A DNA stretch of 64,000 nucleotides from an uncultured Pelagibacteraceae bacterium. Its GTDB lineage: Bacteria; Pseudomonadota; Alphaproteobacteria; Pelagibacterales; Pelagibacteraceae. Positions 45,227 to 56,101 of the stretch are shown here, in pieces; within the stretch, counting starts at the first letter, position 1, and each line of letters opens with the position of its first letter. The notes under the pieces are model-generated. The model made no database searches and was not told the origin of the DNA. It worked only from the letters and a program-made list of their open reading frames with translations. The stretch covers positions 62,001 through 126,000 of the forward strand of contig CACJBA010000001.1 of assembly GCA_902591535.1 (NCBI GenBank), read 5' to 3'. The position numbers and the translations under genes are program-made.

Positions 45227-45421
45227 ATGATTTGTATTAAAGCAGATATTCCAGAAGAGTTAAACGAAATAGATGATGAATTAAAAGCAGTTTACCATAG
45301 CAAAGATACTGTTTGTTTTTTCATATTAAAAACAAGAGAATTAAGAAATAAGTTTATAGAAGAAACCAAGGGAATGAACAAAAATGAAAGAGAAAAAGTT
45401 TACGAGGTATATAATAAATAA
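45227..45421 (+). CDS. Small hypothetical protein
   Basis: A 64-residue acidic/basic helical protein (MICIKADIPEELNEIDDELKAVYHSKDTVCFFILKTRELRNKFIEETKG...). I recognise no family. AAGG lies 8 bases before the ATG, and it is the first gene of a co-directed run with a VOC protein and a GFA protein. No membrane or signal segment. It is divergent from umuDC. Confidence 0.6.
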   Translation: MICIKADIPEELNEIDDELKAVYHSKDTVCFFILKTRELRNKFIEETKGMNKNEREKVYEVYNK

Positions 45422-45433
45422 ATTAAATAAATT

Positions 45434-45817
45434 ATGAATATTTTAGATTTTGTGATGGTTGGTTCTAATGATTATAAAAAATCAAGCGAGTTCTATGATG
45501 CTGTTTTAGAACCTTTAAAATTAAAAAAAAGTGTAACAACAGAAAAATATATTGGTTATGCTAATCCAAGTGAACCTGAAAAAGCACTATTTTATGTAAC
45601 AACTCCTGTAAACGGTGAACCAGCAACATTTGGAAATGGAACGCAAATAACACTATTAGCAGAATCTAAACAGGCAGTAGAAAAATTTTATGAAATTGCA
45701 ATGTCCAAGGGAGCAGTTGATGAAGGTGCACCAGGAGTAAGAAGTGATGGTAATTATTATGCTTATATAAGAGATATGGATGGAAATAAGATTGCAGCAA
45801 AAAAAAATTTAAAATAA
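45434..45817 (+). CDS. VOC-superfamily (glyoxalase-like) protein
   Basis: A 127-residue single-domain vicinal-oxygen-chelate protein. It shows LDFVMVGSNDYKKSSEFYDAVLEPL at the N-terminus and YYAYIRDMDGNKIAA at the C-terminus, typical of unassigned VOC proteins. Members include dioxygenases, glyoxalase I and antibiotic-binding proteins. Activity is unknown. It is 13 bases before the GFA gene. Confidence 0.75.
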   Translation: MNILDFVMVGSNDYKKSSEFYDAVLEPLKLKKSVTTEKYIGYANPSEPEKALFYVTTPVNGEPATFGNGTQITLLAESKQAVEKFYEIAMSKGAVDEGAPGVRSDGNYYAYIRDMDGNKIAAKKNLK

Positions 45818-45830
45818 ATTAGAGGGAATT

Positions 45831-46196
45831 ATGAAATTAAATTGTCATTGTGGTGCCGTTGAAGCTGAAATCAATTCTACAGTTAATGAATTAGCAAAAA
45901 TTGTAAGATGCAACTGTTCTATTTGTAAAAGAAAAAATGCAACAATGGGCATGGTTAAAAATGAAGATTTTAAAGTTACTAAAGGAGAAGATAAATTAAA
46001 ACTTTATCAGTATCATACCAAAGTAGCTAACCATTATTTTTGCACTGAATGTGGAATATATACTCATCACAATCCAAGAAGTGCTCCTACGATGACAGGA
46101 ATTAACTTAGGTTGCGTGGATGAAATTAAGGTAGAAGATTTAGATAATATAATTTCCTTTGATGGCCTAAATCATCCAATGGATCAGAAAAAATAA
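45831..46196 (+). CDS. GFA (glutathione-dependent formaldehyde-activating)/CENP-V-like zinc protein
   Basis: A 121-residue protein with the zinc cysteine pairs CHCGAVE, RCNCSICKR and FCTECGIYTHH. GFA proteins bind two zinc ions and some catalyse S-hydroxymethylglutathione formation. The role here is not established, and many members have no known substrate. An AGAGGG ribosome site precedes the ATG. Confidence 0.82.
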   Translation: MKLNCHCGAVEAEINSTVNELAKIVRCNCSICKRKNATMGMVKNEDFKVTKGEDKLKLYQYHTKVANHYFCTECGIYTHHNPRSAPTMTGINLGCVDEIKVEDLDNIISFDGLNHPMDQKK

Positions 46197-46203
46197 AAAT
46201 TTA

Positions 46204-47130
46204 ATGAGATTAGCTGCTGAGTGTTTTAAAAAAGTTAAAAAAGATTGTATAAAATTTATTAAATCGCAAGAAACCTCAAAGGAAAAATTTATAAATAAAG
46301 AAGGGATGCTTAAAGCATTCTTAATCCCAATATGTTTTTGGATTGCAAAAAAAGCTAATAATAAACAAACATACTTTGTTGGATTGGCAGGCGGACAAGG
46401 GACAGGAAAAACAACTATTAGTTCAATTCTAAAAATAATATTAGAAAAATATTTTAAACTTAAAGTTTTTAAAGTTTCTATTGATGATTTTTATAAAACA
46501 AGAAAAGAAAGGTATAGACTATCAAAAAAAATACATCAAATGTTGATGACCAGAGGAGTTCCAGGAACACATGATATTAAAATTATGTTAGATTTTTTTA
46601 AACAAGCAAAAAGTAAAAATTTTAAAAAAATTAAAATTCCTAATTTTAATAAAGCTATTGATGACCGATTTCCTAAAAAAAATTGGTATAATATTAAACA
46701 AAGACCTGATGTAATTATTTTTGAAGGTTGGTGCGTAGGAGCAAGGGCAGAGTCTAACAAAACATTGAAAAGAGCAATCAATTCTCTTGAAAAAGTTAAT
46801 GATCAAAAACTTATTTGGAGAAAATATGTTAATAATCAATTAAAAAATTCATATAAAAAGTTATATTCACAATTAAATTGTTTAATTTATTTAAAAGCAA
46901 AAAACTTTAGTTTATTACAAAAATGGAGAATGAAGCAGGAAAATAAATTATGGTTAAAAACAAAGAAGAAGTCTAATCATAAAATCATGAGTAAAGGAGA
47001 TGTAATTAATTTTATGCAAACTTACCAAAGAATTACACAGAACATGTTTAAATTTGCTCCAAAATATTCTACAATTATCTTAAATTTAAATAGCAACCAT
47101 CAAATAAAGACAATAAAATATAATAGATGA
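46204..47130 (+). CDS. P-loop kinase, D-glycerate 3-kinase-like (YggC family)
   Basis: A 308-residue phosphoribulokinase/uridine-kinase-like protein. The Walker A is GLAGGQGTGKTT, then SIDDFYKTRKER (the DDFY substrate segment), RGVPGTHD and FEGWCVGAR. These match the plant-type D-glycerate 3-kinase group that returns glycerate to 3-phosphoglycerate. Related pantothenate or uridine kinases are less likely because of the RGVPGTHD segment. It overlaps tolC by 4 bases, so the two may be co-transcribed. Confidence 0.72.
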   Translation: MRLAAECFKKVKKDCIKFIKSQETSKEKFINKEGMLKAFLIPICFWIAKKANNKQTYFVGLAGGQGTGKTTISSILKIILEKYFKLKVFKVSIDDFYKTRKERYRLSKKIHQMLMTRGVPGTHDIKIMLDFFKQAKSKNFKKIKIPNFNKAIDDRFPKKNWYNIKQRPDVIIFEGWCVGARAESNKTLKRAINSLEKVNDQKLIWRKYVNNQLKNSYKKLYSQLNCLIYLKAKNFSLLQKWRMKQENKLWLKTKKKSNHKIMSKGDVINFMQTYQRITQNMFKFAPKYSTIILNLNSNHQIKTIKYNR

Positions 47131-48425
47131 AAAAATTTTTATTAATTATCTTTTGTACAATTATTTTTCCACTAAGTGCTTTTTCAGCAACTTTAAAAGA
47201 AGCACTAAAACAAACATTTGATAATAATCTAGAACTTCAAGCAGAAAGAAAAAATTTAGAAATTCAACAAGAAGTAATAAATATGTCTAGAAGTGATTTA
47301 TTGCCTACTTTAACGCTTACTGGTAAAAAAAATTTTGAAGAAACAAATGAAATTACCACACAGTCTGGTGCAGATGCATCAGTTACAGATGTAGACACTT
47401 CATCAGCTTCAATTAAACTTGAACAAACATTGCTTGATGGAAGTGGAAGAAAAAGTGAATATGAAAAAAGTAAGTTAGGATTGAATTTAACAGAAGCAAA
47501 ATTAATACAAAAAGAACAAGAAATTTTCTTAAGAGCTATTGAAGCATACACAGGATTAATTCTGGCTTATGAAAAATTAAATATTAATGAAGAAAACGTA
47601 AACTTACTTCAAAGACAATTTGAATTAGATAATGCAAGACTTAGTAGAGGACAAATCACAGCATCAGATCTAGCACAGTCACAATCATCCCTTGCAGGAG
47701 CTCAAGCAAGATATATTGAAGCTCAAAACAACATAGTTACCAGTAAGCTTAATTATGAAAATGTAATTGGAGTTATAGCTGCAAAAGAAAACTTAAAAAA
47801 AATATATAATGCACAAGTATCAATCCCTAAAAATTTAAATGAAGCTAAAAAAATATCTTTGGAGAAAAGTCCTGAATTAATTATTGCAGAAATAGAATAT
47901 GGACAATCAGAATTAGATGTTAAAATTGCAAGATCTGATCTTTCTCCAACAGCAAAGATTTCATTAGAGAGAACTTATACAGATGATTTAAGTGCAACTT
48001 ATGATGAAAGAGAAAAAGATGTTTTACAAGCAACTGTTTCTTGGCCTTTTCAATTTGGTGGAAAAAATAAATCTAATGTAACTAAAAATCTTCAAGCTAA
48101 GGGTATGAAAAGATTGTTATTAGAGAACGCTCAAAAAAATAATACACAATCAGTAACTTCATCTTGGTCAACTTTACAATCCTCAAGAAGCTTTTTACAA
48201 GCTGTGCAATCTCAAGTTAAAGCAGCAGAAATTGCAACCGAAGGTATTAGTTTTGAGTATGAAAGCGGATCTGGAAGATCTACTTTTGACGTTCTTCAAT
48301 CAAGATCAAGTTTGATAAATGCAAAAATAAATCTTGCTGAAGCAGAAAGAAGCTATTTGTTAGCCCAATATAAAGTGTTAAAATCTGTTGGCTTGCTTAA
48401 TAGCGATTATCTAAATCTTAAGTAA
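47127..48425 (+). CDS. tolC: TolC-family outer-membrane efflux/secretion channel
   Basis: A 432-residue protein with a signal peptide (about 1-20). It has a two-fold repeat of coiled-coil and beta-strand parts typical of TolC: LKEALKQTFDNNLELQAERKNLEIQQEVINMSRSDLLPTLTLTG at the start and the internal repeat near VSIPKNLNEAKKISLEKSPELIIAEIEY. It forms the outer-membrane exit duct for type I secretion and RND efflux. It is a plausible route for exported proteins in general, but no link to any particular gene here is shown. Confidence 0.88.
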   Translation: MKKFLLIIFCTIIFPLSAFSATLKEALKQTFDNNLELQAERKNLEIQQEVINMSRSDLLPTLTLTGKKNFEETNEITTQSGADASVTDVDTSSASIKLEQTLLDGSGRKSEYEKSKLGLNLTEAKLIQKEQEIFLRAIEAYTGLILAYEKLNINEENVNLLQRQFELDNARLSRGQITASDLAQSQSSLAGAQARYIEAQNNIVTSKLNYENVIGVIAAKENLKKIYNAQVSIPKNLNEAKKISLEKSPELIIAEIEYGQSELDVKIARSDLSPTAKISLERTYTDDLSATYDEREKDVLQATVSWPFQFGGKNKSNVTKNLQAKGMKRLLLENAQKNNTQSVTSSWSTLQSSRSFLQAVQSQVKAAEIATEGISFEYESGSGRSTFDVLQSRSSLINAKINLAEAERSYLLAQYKVLKSVGLLNSDYLNLK

Positions 48426-48468
48426 TTCGTTCTTTTTTTATTAAATTTAATAAATATATTGCTAATGA

Positions 48469-48483
48469 GAACAAAATGTGTAC
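48469..48483 (+). promoter_or_regulatory. Candidate LexA-like operator of recA
   Basis: GAAC (48469-48472) and GTAC (48480-48483) are spaced 7 bases, close to the alphaproteobacterial SOS box GAAC-N7-GAAC. It sits 49 bases before the recA ATG. It shares 10 of 15 positions with the repeat upstream of umuD. One mismatch and AT-rich context limit confidence. Confidence 0.4.
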
Positions 48484-48532
48484 ATTTATTTTATGATTCG
48501 ACTGTTAAAAATTACAAAAAAAGAGGCAAAAA

Positions 48533-49687
48533 ATGACGAAAAGTAACCTAAAAGTAGTTAAATCTACTAAAGATCAAGAAATGGATGTTAAAGAAAAAAA
48601 TAAAGCACTTGATGCTGCAATAGCTCAAATCACAGATAATTTTGGAAAAGGCTCTGTAATGAAACTTGGTGAAAAAAGAGCTATGGATATCGAGTCTGTT
48701 TCAACAGGTTCTTTAAGTCTTGATTTAGCTTTAGGTATAGGTGGATTACCAAAAGGAAGAATTATCGAAGTTTATGGACCAGAGTCATCAGGTAAAACTA
48801 CTTTAGCATTACAAGTTGTTGCTGAAGCTCAAAAAGCTGGAGGCATTTGTGCGTTTGTTGATGCAGAGCATGCTTTAGATCCGGTTTATGCAAAAAAATT
48901 AGGTGTAAATACAGAAGAACTTTTAATTTCACAGCCAGATACTGGTGAACAAGCGTTAGAAATCGCTGATACACTAGTAAAATCAGGCTCTATTTCAGTA
49001 ATCGTAATCGACTCTGTTGCAGCTTTAACTCCTAAAGCTGAAATTGAAGGAGAAATGGGAGATCATCACGTTGGTCTTCAATCAAGATTAATGAGTCAGG
49101 CATTAAGAAAATTAACAGGCTCAATATCAAACACAAATACAATGATGATTTTCATTAACCAAATTAGAATGAAAATTGGAGTTATGTTTGGAAGTCCAGA
49201 AACAACATCAGGCGGTAATGCACTTAAGTTTTACTCATCTGTAAGAATGGACATTAGAAGAATTGGTGCCATTAAAGATAAAGATGAAATTATTGGTAAT
49301 TCTACAAGAGTGAAAGTAGTTAAGAATAAAGTAGCACCACCATTTAAAGTTGTTGAATTTGACTTGATGTATGGAAGAGGAATAAGCAAGATGGGTGAAC
49401 TAGTCGATCTTGGTTCCAAAGCAGATATAATTGAAAAATCAGGTGCTTGGTATGCTTATAAAGGTGAGAAGATTGGTCAAGGTAGAGAGAATGCTAAGAC
49501 TTATCTAGCTCAAAATCCTAATGTTGCTGCAGAAATTGAAATGGCAATTAGAGAAAAAGCAGGTGTGATTTCTAAGAAAATAGAAGGAAATCCAATCGAT
49601 CCAGAAAAATTGGAAAAAGAAAAGAAAGTAGCTGAAAAAGAAGAAGCTGATAAAGCAGAAGCTACTCCTCCATCTAAAAAGAATTAA
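48533..49687 (+). CDS. recA: RecA recombinase
   Basis: DNA strand-exchange ATPase and SOS co-protease, 384 residues, slightly longer than the usual 350 because of a Lys-rich N-terminal lead (about residues 1-20) and a Glu/Lys tail. It has the Walker [11 protein letters not shown], the Walker B region [47 protein letters not shown], and the C-terminal acidic tail. A strong terminator follows. It is preceded by a LexA-like repeat. Confidence 0.98.
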   Translation: MTKSNLKVVKSTKDQEMDVKEKNKALDAAIAQITDNFGKGSVMKLGEKRAMDIESVSTGSLSLDLALGIGGLPKGRIIEVYGPESSGKTTLALQVVAEAQKAGGICAFVDAEHALDPVYAKKLGVNTEELLISQPDTGEQALEIADTLVKSGSISVIVIDSVAALTPKAEIEGEMGDHHVGLQSRLMSQALRKLTGSISNTNTMMIFINQIRMKIGVMFGSPETTSGGNALKFYSSVRMDIRRIGAIKDKDEIIGNSTRVKVVKNKVAPPFKVVEFDLMYGRGISKMGELVDLGSKADIIEKSGAWYAYKGEKIGQGRENAKTYLAQNPNVAAEIEMAIREKAGVISKKIEGNPIDPEKLEKEKKVAEKEEADKAEATPPSKKN

Positions 49688-49706
49688 TAGGTCATCTTTA
49701 TTAATA

Positions 49707-49734
49707 AAAGGCGCTTAAATTAAGCGCCTTTTTT
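49707..49734 (+). terminator. Rho-independent terminator of recA
   Basis: AAAGGCGCTTAA and TTAAGCGCCTTT form a long inverted repeat whose GC-rich arm GGCGCTT/AAGCGCC is followed by six T. It lies 20 bases after the recA stop, before alaS. Confidence 0.92.
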
Positions 49735-49780
49735 CCCTTCGATATCTAGACATAGAATAAAAAAGCTGTATTTTAAAAAT

Positions 49781-52447
49781 ATGGCAGACAAAACACTTAA
49801 TGAAATAAGAAATACTTTCCTAAAGTATTTTGAAAAGAATGATCATAAGATTGTGGAATCTAGTAATTTAGTTCCAAACAATGATCCTACTTTAATGTTT
49901 GCCAATTCTGGAATGGTCCAGTTTAAAAATGTATTCACAGGATTAGAAAAAAGAGACTACGTCAGAGCTACTACTTCTCAAAAATGCGTAAGAGCAGGTG
50001 GAAAACATAATGATCTAGAAAATGTTGGCTATACACCAAGACACCACACATTCTTTGAGATGTTAGGAAATTTTTCTTTTGGTGATTATTTCAAAGAGCA
50101 AGCCATACATTACGCATGGGATTTAATAACAAAAGATTTTGGAATAGATAAAAATAGACTTTATGTAACCGTATTTCATGAAGATGATGAGGCCTTCAAT
50201 TTTTGGAAGAAAATAGCGGGTTTTAGCGATGATAGAATTATAAGGATAGCAACTTCAGATAATTTTTGGTCAATGGGAGAAACAGGTCCTTGTGGACCTT
50301 GCTCTGAAATATTTTTTGATCATGGTGATCATCTACCCGGAGGGTTACCTGGAACTAAAGATGAAGATGGGGATAGATTTATAGAAATTTGGAACTTGGT
50401 CTTTATGCAGTTTGAACAAGTTACAAAAGATAAAAGAATTAATCTTCCAAAACCATCTGTTGATACTGGAATGGGATTAGAAAGAATTGCAGCTTTATTG
50501 CAAGGGTCACATGACAACTATGAAACAGATCATTTTAAAAAAATAATTAATTCTGCATCTGAAATTGTAAAAGTTAAATCAGACAAATCTAATCTTGCAA
50601 GCTTTAGAGTTATAGCTGATCACTTAAGAGCAAGCTCATTTTTAATTGCCGAAGGTGTTTTGCCATCTAACGAAGGTAGAGGATATGTTCTTAGAAGAAT
50701 AATGAGAAGAGGGATGAGACATTCTCATTTATTAGGATCAAAAGAACCAGTTTTTTATAATTTGTTTGATACTCTTAAAAATGAAATGTCTGGAAACTAT
50801 CCAGAACTTGTAAGAGCTGAGTCTCTAATTAAAGAAACTTTAAAAATGGAGGAAGAAAAATTCTTAGTTTTATTAGATAGAGGAATTAAAATTTTAAACG
50901 ATGAAATATCAAAAATAGATAAAGTTTTGCCAGGAGAAGTGGCTTTTAAATTGTATGACACATATGGGTTTCCTTTAGATCTTACAGAAGATATTTTAAG
51001 AAATAAATCAATGTCAATTGACACTGAAAAGTTTCAATCTTTAATGAAAGAAAGTAGAGAGCTTGCTAAAAAAAATTGGAAAGGATCTGGTGATGCAGCT
51101 GTTGAAGATATTTGGTTTGGTATAAAAGATAAGCTAGAAGCAACTGAATTTTTAGGTTATGAAACTAATCAGGCTGAGGGTGTTGTCTTATCGTTGCTTA
51201 AAGACAATAAAGAAGTTAAAGAATTGAAAGAAAATGATGAGGGAATGATTATAGTAAATCAAACCCCTTTTTATGGCGAGTCTGGAGGTCAAGTTGGAGA
51301 TACAGGTAAGATTGCTTCAAATAAATTTAAATTTGAAGTAACAGATGTTCAAAAAAAACTTGGTGATTTATTTGTTCATTATGGAAGAGTAATTAGTGGT
51401 TCGGTTACATTAAAAGATAGTGTCGAATTAAAAATCAATGTTGAAAGAAGAGATGACACTCGTGCTTACCACTCTGCAACACACTTATTACACGAGTCGT
51501 TAAGAAGAGTTTTAGGAAATCATGTAACTCAGAAAGGTTCGTTGGTTGAGCCTAGTAGATTGAGATTTGATTTTAGCCACATGAAACCAATATTAAGTGA
51601 AGAGATAGATAAAATAGAGGAATTTGTTAATTCAATGGTATCTAAAAAATCTGATGTTAAAACTAGATTAATGACACCAGATGAGGCAGTTGAGAATGGT
51701 GCTTTAGCACTATTTGGTGAAAAATATGGTGATGAAGTAAGAGTTCTTTCTATGGGTGATGAGAATGGAAAGTATTTTTCAACTGAATTATGTGGTGGAA
51801 CACATGTAAAAAATACTGGTGATATTGGTAAATTTAAAATTATCAGCCAATCATCAATTGCTGCAGGAGTTAGAAGAATTGAGGCTTTGAGAGACAAACA
51901 GCTAGAGGAATATCTAAAAAATAAAGAAAAATTATCAAATTTATCTTCCGAAAAAAATGAGGAAACTATTAAAGATTTAAGTCAGCAAATTGTAAAATTG
52001 GGAGGAAAACCAAATCTAGATGAATCTGATCAAAAAACTTTAATTAAAAATTTAACTAAACAATTAGAAACTATTTCAGTTAATGCAATTCTAAATGATA
52101 AATCGAAGAACATAATTAAAGACGAAGAAATAAATGGAGTTAAATTAAGACTTCAAAAAATAGATGGACTACCTCCAAAAGAACTAAGAAAACTTGTAGA
52201 CAAAGGTAAAAAAGATTTGAGCGAAGGTATTGTTGTTGTGTTTGCAAATAAAGATGACAAGGTTGGGTTGGCTGTTGGTGTAACGGAAAGTTTAACAAGT
52301 AAGTTTGATGCAGTTCAATTTGTTAAAGTTGGATCTGAAATTATAGGTGGCAAAGGTGGTGGGGGAAGAAAAGATTTTGCCCAAGCAGGTGGACAACATC
52401 AATCGAAAATTGACGAAGCTTTTGAAAAGCTTAAGAGTTTAGTTTAA
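49781..52447 (+). CDS. alaS: Alanyl-tRNA synthetase
   Basis: Charges tRNA-Ala. The 888 residues match the full-length bacterial enzyme with all parts: class II catalytic core ([45 protein letters not shown] and the GMGLERIA motif 3), tRNA-binding region, editing domain with [16 protein letters not shown] and the Cys/His zinc site [13 protein letters not shown], and the C-Ala region with [16 protein letters not shown] near the end. It is convergent with icd, with a 9-base overlap. Confidence 0.98.
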   Translation: MADKTLNEIRNTFLKYFEKNDHKIVESSNLVPNNDPTLMFANSGMVQFKNVFTGLEKRDYVRATTSQKCVRAGGKHNDLENVGYTPRHHTFFEMLGNFSFGDYFKEQAIHYAWDLITKDFGIDKNRLYVTVFHEDDEAFNFWKKIAGFSDDRIIRIATSDNFWSMGETGPCGPCSEIFFDHGDHLPGGLPGTKDEDGDRFIEIWNLVFMQFEQVTKDKRINLPKPSVDTGMGLERIAALLQGSHDNYETDHFKKIINSASEIVKVKSDKSNLASFRVIADHLRASSFLIAEGVLPSNEGRGYVLRRIMRRGMRHSHLLGSKEPVFYNLFDTLKNEMSGNYPELVRAESLIKETLKMEEEKFLVLLDRGIKILNDEISKIDKVLPGEVAFKLYDTYGFPLDLTEDILRNKSMSIDTEKFQSLMKESRELAKKNWKGSGDAAVEDIWFGIKDKLEATEFLGYETNQAEGVVLSLLKDNKEVKELKENDEGMIIVNQTPFYGESGGQVGDTGKIASNKFKFEVTDVQKKLGDLFVHYGRVISGSVTLKDSVELKINVERRDDTRAYHSATHLLHESLRRVLGNHVTQKGSLVEPSRLRFDFSHMKPILSEEIDKIEEFVNSMVSKKSDVKTRLMTPDEAVENGALALFGEKYGDEVRVLSMGDENGKYFSTELCGGTHVKNTGDIGKFKIISQSSIAAGVRRIEALRDKQLEEYLKNKEKLSNLSSEKNEETIKDLSQQIVKLGGKPNLDESDQKTLIKNLTKQLETISVNAILNDKSKNIIKDEEINGVKLRLQKIDGLPPKELRKLVDKGKKDLSEGIVVVFANKDDKVGLAVGVTESLTSKFDAVQFVKVGSEIIGGKGGGGRKDFAQAGGQHQSKIDEAFEKLKSLV

Positions 52448-53653
52448 TTTTTTTTTCAAATTACTATCAATTTCATCCAAGAATTGATTTGTCGTAAGGT
52501 ATTTGCTCTCAGGACCAACTAAGATGGCTAAGTCTTTTGTCATAGAACCATTTTCAACACATTCTATACAAACTTTTTCAAGTGTTTGAGCAAAATTAAT
52601 TAATTCTTGGTTGTTGTCTAGCTTCCCTCTATGTGCAAGTCCTCTCGTCCATGCAAAAATTGATGCAATAGGGTTAGTTGAAGTTTCTTTACCTTGTTGA
52701 TGCATTCTATAATGTCTAGTTACAGTTCCATGAGCCGCTTCTGCTTCCATTACTTTTCCATCAGGAGTTAAAAGAGTACTTGTCATCAGACCAAGTGAAC
52801 CATAACCTTGAGCCATAGTATCAGACTGGACATCTCCATCATAATTTTTACATGCCCAAATATATTTACCACTCCACTTCATTGCACAAGCAACCATATC
52901 ATCAATTAATCTATGTTCGTAAGTTAAATTATTTTTTTCGAATTCTTTTTTATATTCATTTTCAAATACTTCTTGGAATATATCTTTAAATCTTCCATCA
53001 TATTGTTTTAAAATTGTATTTTTAGTAGACATATAGACAGGCCATTTTTTTATTAATCCATAACTGAAACAAGATCGTGCAAAATCCTCAATAGATTTGT
53101 CTAAATTATACATTGAAAGAGCAACACCCGGACCTGTGAAATTAAATACTTCATATTTAATTTCATCTTTTCCATCCTCTGATGTCCATCTAACTTCCAT
53201 TTTACCTTTACCGGGTACTTTAAAATCCGTAGCTCGATATTGGTCTCCAAAAGCATGTCTTCCAATAATTACAGGATCAGTCCATGATGGAACCAGTTTT
53301 GGAATATTTTTGCAGATAATAGGTTCTCTAAAAACTGTCCCTCCAATAATATTTCTTATGGTACCATTTGGAGATCTCCACATTTTTTTTAAATCAAATT
53401 CCTCAACTCTTGCTTCATCAGGAGTTATAGTTGCGCATTTAATTCCAACACCAATTTTTTTTATAGCTTTTGCTGAATCAATAGTGATTTGATCATCAGT
53501 TTTATCCCTACTTTTCATTCCTAAATCGTAATATTCAATTCCAAGATCGATATAAGGGAGAATAAGCTTGTTCTTAATGAACTCCCAAATAATTCGTGTC
53601 ATTTCATCACCATCCAGCTCTACTACCGGGTTTTTTACGTTGATTTTGCTCAT
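52439..53653 (-). CDS. icd: NADP-dependent isocitrate dehydrogenase, dimeric eukaryote-like type
   Basis: Oxidatively decarboxylates isocitrate to 2-oxoglutarate, making NADPH. At 404 residues it is the short dimeric type found in eukaryotes and many alphaproteobacteria. The N-terminus [18 protein letters not shown], isocitrate-site [13 protein letters not shown] and [19 protein letters not shown], and [11 protein letters not shown] match. It is the only NADP-linked TCA enzyme in the window and is convergent with alaS. Confidence 0.96.
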   Translation of the reverse strand: MSKINVKNPVVELDGDEMTRIIWEFIKNKLILPYIDLGIEYYDLGMKSRDKTDDQITIDSAKAIKKIGVGIKCATITPDEARVEEFDLKKMWRSPNGTIRNIIGGTVFREPIICKNIPKLVPSWTDPVIIGRHAFGDQYRATDFKVPGKGKMEVRWTSEDGKDEIKYEVFNFTGPGVALSMYNLDKSIEDFARSCFSYGLIKKWPVYMSTKNTILKQYDGRFKDIFQEVFENEYKKEFEKNNLTYEHRLIDDMVACAMKWSGKYIWACKNYDGDVQSDTMAQGYGSLGLMTSTLLTPDGKVMEAEAAHGTVTRHYRMHQQGKETSTNPIASIFAWTRGLAHRGKLDNNQELINFAQTLEKVCIECVENGSMTKDLAILVGPESKYLTTNQFLDEIDSNLKKKLN

Positions 53654-53730
53654 TAATTAAAAAACTATCTTATTAATTGAATTTGATCATTTTATATACA
53701 TATTAATCGAAAATTAGCAAATAGAAGAAT

Positions 53731-54378
53731 ATGTTTAGTAAAATATTTCCAAAAATTCATACAGAAGGTTACAAGTTTATAGTTATAGCAGCATTTATAA
53801 CAATCATATTTTTAATCATAAATAATTTTCTTGGACTAATTGGTTTATTGCTAACTATATGGGTCTATTATTTTTTCAGAGATCCAGAAAGAATAATTAT
53901 AGGAGACGACAGTTATTTAGTTAGTCCAGCAGATGGAGAAGTAATTAAAGTAGAGGAAGTAGATGGGCCTAAAGAACTTAATTTAGAAAATAAAAAATTC
54001 AAAAAAATAAGTATCTTTATGAACGTTTTTGATTGTCATGTTAATAGAACCCCTTGTTCGGGTACAGTCGAGGAAATTTTATATAAGCCTGGAAAATTTT
54101 TGAATGCTTCATTAGATAAAGCAAGTGAAGATAATGAAAGAAATTATTATAAGATAAAAGATAAACATGGAAATGATATTATTGTAGTTCAAATAGCTGG
54201 ATTAGTTGCAAGAAGAATTGTTTGTGAAACAAATCAAAATCAAGAGTTAACCCAAGGTGAAAGAATTGGAATGATTAGGTTTGGTAGTAGAGCCGATGTT
54301 TATTATGAAAATTATGAGCCACTTGTAAAAGTTGGTCAAACAGCAATTTCTGGAGAGACTTTGTTGGCTAAAAATTAA
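53731..54378 (+). CDS. psd: Phosphatidylserine decarboxylase, short form
   Basis: Makes phosphatidylethanolamine from phosphatidylserine. The 215-residue protein is the short PSD-A/B-like form with two N-terminal helices (about 17-50), SPADGEVIKVEE, FMNVFDCHVNRTPCSG and the self-processing serine in MIRFGSRADVY, which gives the pyruvoyl group. The gene abuts pssA (2-base gap), so the two steps of PE synthesis form one operon. Confidence 0.93.
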   Translation: MFSKIFPKIHTEGYKFIVIAAFITIIFLIINNFLGLIGLLLTIWVYYFFRDPERIIIGDDSYLVSPADGEVIKVEEVDGPKELNLENKKFKKISIFMNVFDCHVNRTPCSGTVEEILYKPGKFLNASLDKASEDNERNYYKIKDKHGNDIIVVQIAGLVARRIVCETNQNQELTQGERIGMIRFGSRADVYYENYEPLVKVGQTAISGETLLAKN

Positions 54379-54380
54379 TT

Positions 54381-55190
54381 ATGGAACAACCAAAAAACAA
54401 TATAAAAATTGTTACTGACAAAAAAAATAAAGCAAGAGTAATTTTGCCTAATATGCTTACTTTGATTGGAGTATGTATAGGGTTAACGTCAATAAGATTT
54501 GCTCTAGATGGAAGATTTGAATTTGCAGTCATAGCAATTATTCTTGCTGCATTGATAGACGGATTAGATGGAAGAATTGCTAGATTAATTAACGCAACCT
54601 CAAAAGTAGGAAAAGAGCTAGACTCATTAACTGACATGATTAGTTTTGGAGTAGCTCCTGCATTTATAATGTATTTTTGGAAATTAAATACACTTGGAAG
54701 ATTTGGATGGTTGTTGTGCCTTATATATGTGATTTGTGTAGCATTAAGATTAGCTAGATTTAATGTAAATACAGGTCAAGCTCCATCATGGAGAGACAAT
54801 TTTTTTGAGGGCGTCCCATCACCAGCGGGAGGTATTTTAGTTTTAACCCCACTAATTTTAAGTTTGGCAAGTTTTGATTTTTTTCAAATTAATTACGATG
54901 TATTAGTGCCAATTTTTTTCGTTACAACTTCATTGCTCTTGATAAGTAAATTTCCAAGTTATTCATTTAAAAAAATTGTAATTCAGAGAAAAGCAACTAT
55001 TTTTTTATTGTTTGGAATAGTTTTGTTTTTTGGTTTATTACTGATTTATCCATTTAATGTTATTTTTATAAGTGCAATAATTTATTTAAGTATGCTTCCA
55101 ATTAGTTTCTTTCATTATCAAAAATTAAAGAAACAAAATGAAGATCAAAATTATAATGACGATGAAGATGATCTTGAAGATGTATTGTAA
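54381..55190 (+). CDS. pssA: CDP-diacylglycerol--serine O-phosphatidyltransferase
   Basis: CDP-alcohol phosphatidyltransferase, 269 residues with about eight helices. The metal-binding motif DGLDGRIARLINATSKVGKELDSLTDMISFG carries the conserved Asp/Gly/Arg pattern. It makes phosphatidylserine, which Psd then decarboxylates. The acidic tail (QNYNDDEDDLEDV) is unusual but harmless-looking. It overlaps the next gene by 1 base. Confidence 0.93.
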   Translation: MEQPKNNIKIVTDKKNKARVILPNMLTLIGVCIGLTSIRFALDGRFEFAVIAIILAALIDGLDGRIARLINATSKVGKELDSLTDMISFGVAPAFIMYFWKLNTLGRFGWLLCLIYVICVALRLARFNVNTGQAPSWRDNFFEGVPSPAGGILVLTPLILSLASFDFFQINYDVLVPIFFVTTSLLLISKFPSYSFKKIVIQRKATIFLLFGIVLFFGLLLIYPFNVIFISAIIYLSMLPISFFHYQKLKKQNEDQNYNDDEDDLEDVL

Positions 55191-56101
55191 TGAAAAAAAA
55201 TGTAATTGTATCTTTAGCTGACTCTAATTATTACCCATTATTATGTGAATTAATTGATTCAATTAAAAGATTTAGTGAGAGCATCAACACAGCAATTTGC
55301 ATATTGGATGCTGGTTTATCAGATAATCAAAAAAAGGAATTATCATCAAAAGTAGATGAAATTAAATCAGCTGAATGGGATATAAAAGTTCCGGATAACA
55401 AAATTAAAGGTCGTGAATGGTTAAAGAGTCAAGTATCTAGAGCATTTTTGCCTAAGTATTTCCCAAATTATGAAAAATACTTATGGATTGATTGTGATGC
55501 CTGGGTCAATGATTGGAAAACTGTCGAGATTTATTTTAAAGCTTGTGATAACGGTAAACTTGGAATTACTCAAACAATAGGACCTGGCTACAAAATAACT
55601 TCAAGGGTAGATTGGGTGTTTGGAAGACTAGCAGTTATTAAATCCCAAAATTTTAAACACGCTATAAAATCAAATATCAGTTATGAAAAAGCAAGAAAGC
55701 TAGCATTTGCACCGCATATTAATATTGGTGTTTTCTCATTAGAAAAAAATTCAATCTGTTGGAATTCTTGGCAAGAAAATTTAAGACATACATTAAAAGG
55801 TGGAGAAATATTTGGTTCAGAACAATTAGCAATGAATATGTCTGTATATATTGATAACATTGAGTCTGAATTTCTTCCACTAAATTGTAATTGGATTACT
55901 AGTAATCTTTTACCTAAATTTGATGAAGAAAATAAAACCTTCGTAGAACCTTATTTACCAAATTATAAAATAGGAATTATGCACTTAGCTGCAGGTATTT
56001 GGAAAGATAATAAAGATATGAGATTAGATAAGGACATTAAAATAGATATTAAAACTCTTACAGGTAAAATTTTAAATAAAAGTTTAAGATTTAATAATTA
56101 A
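55190..56101 (+). CDS. GT8-like/GT-A glycosyltransferase-family protein
   Basis: A 303-residue soluble protein with a GT-A type fold. It has VIVSLADSNYYPLLCELIDSIKRFS at the start, YLWIDCDAWVND with the DxD-type metal site near residues 100-105, and HLAAGIWKD at the end (the GT8-like His site). The sugar and acceptor are unknown. It is embedded between pssA and rlmE with almost no spacing, so it shares a transcript with lipid genes by position only. Confidence 0.72.
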   Translation: MKKNVIVSLADSNYYPLLCELIDSIKRFSESINTAICILDAGLSDNQKKELSSKVDEIKSAEWDIKVPDNKIKGREWLKSQVSRAFLPKYFPNYEKYLWIDCDAWVNDWKTVEIYFKACDNGKLGITQTIGPGYKITSRVDWVFGRLAVIKSQNFKHAIKSNISYEKARKLAFAPHINIGVFSLEKNSICWNSWQENLRHTLKGGEIFGSEQLAMNMSVYIDNIESEFLPLNCNWITSNLLPKFDEENKTFVEPYLPNYKIGIMHLAAGIWKDNKDMRLDKDIKIDIKTLTGKILNKSLRFNN

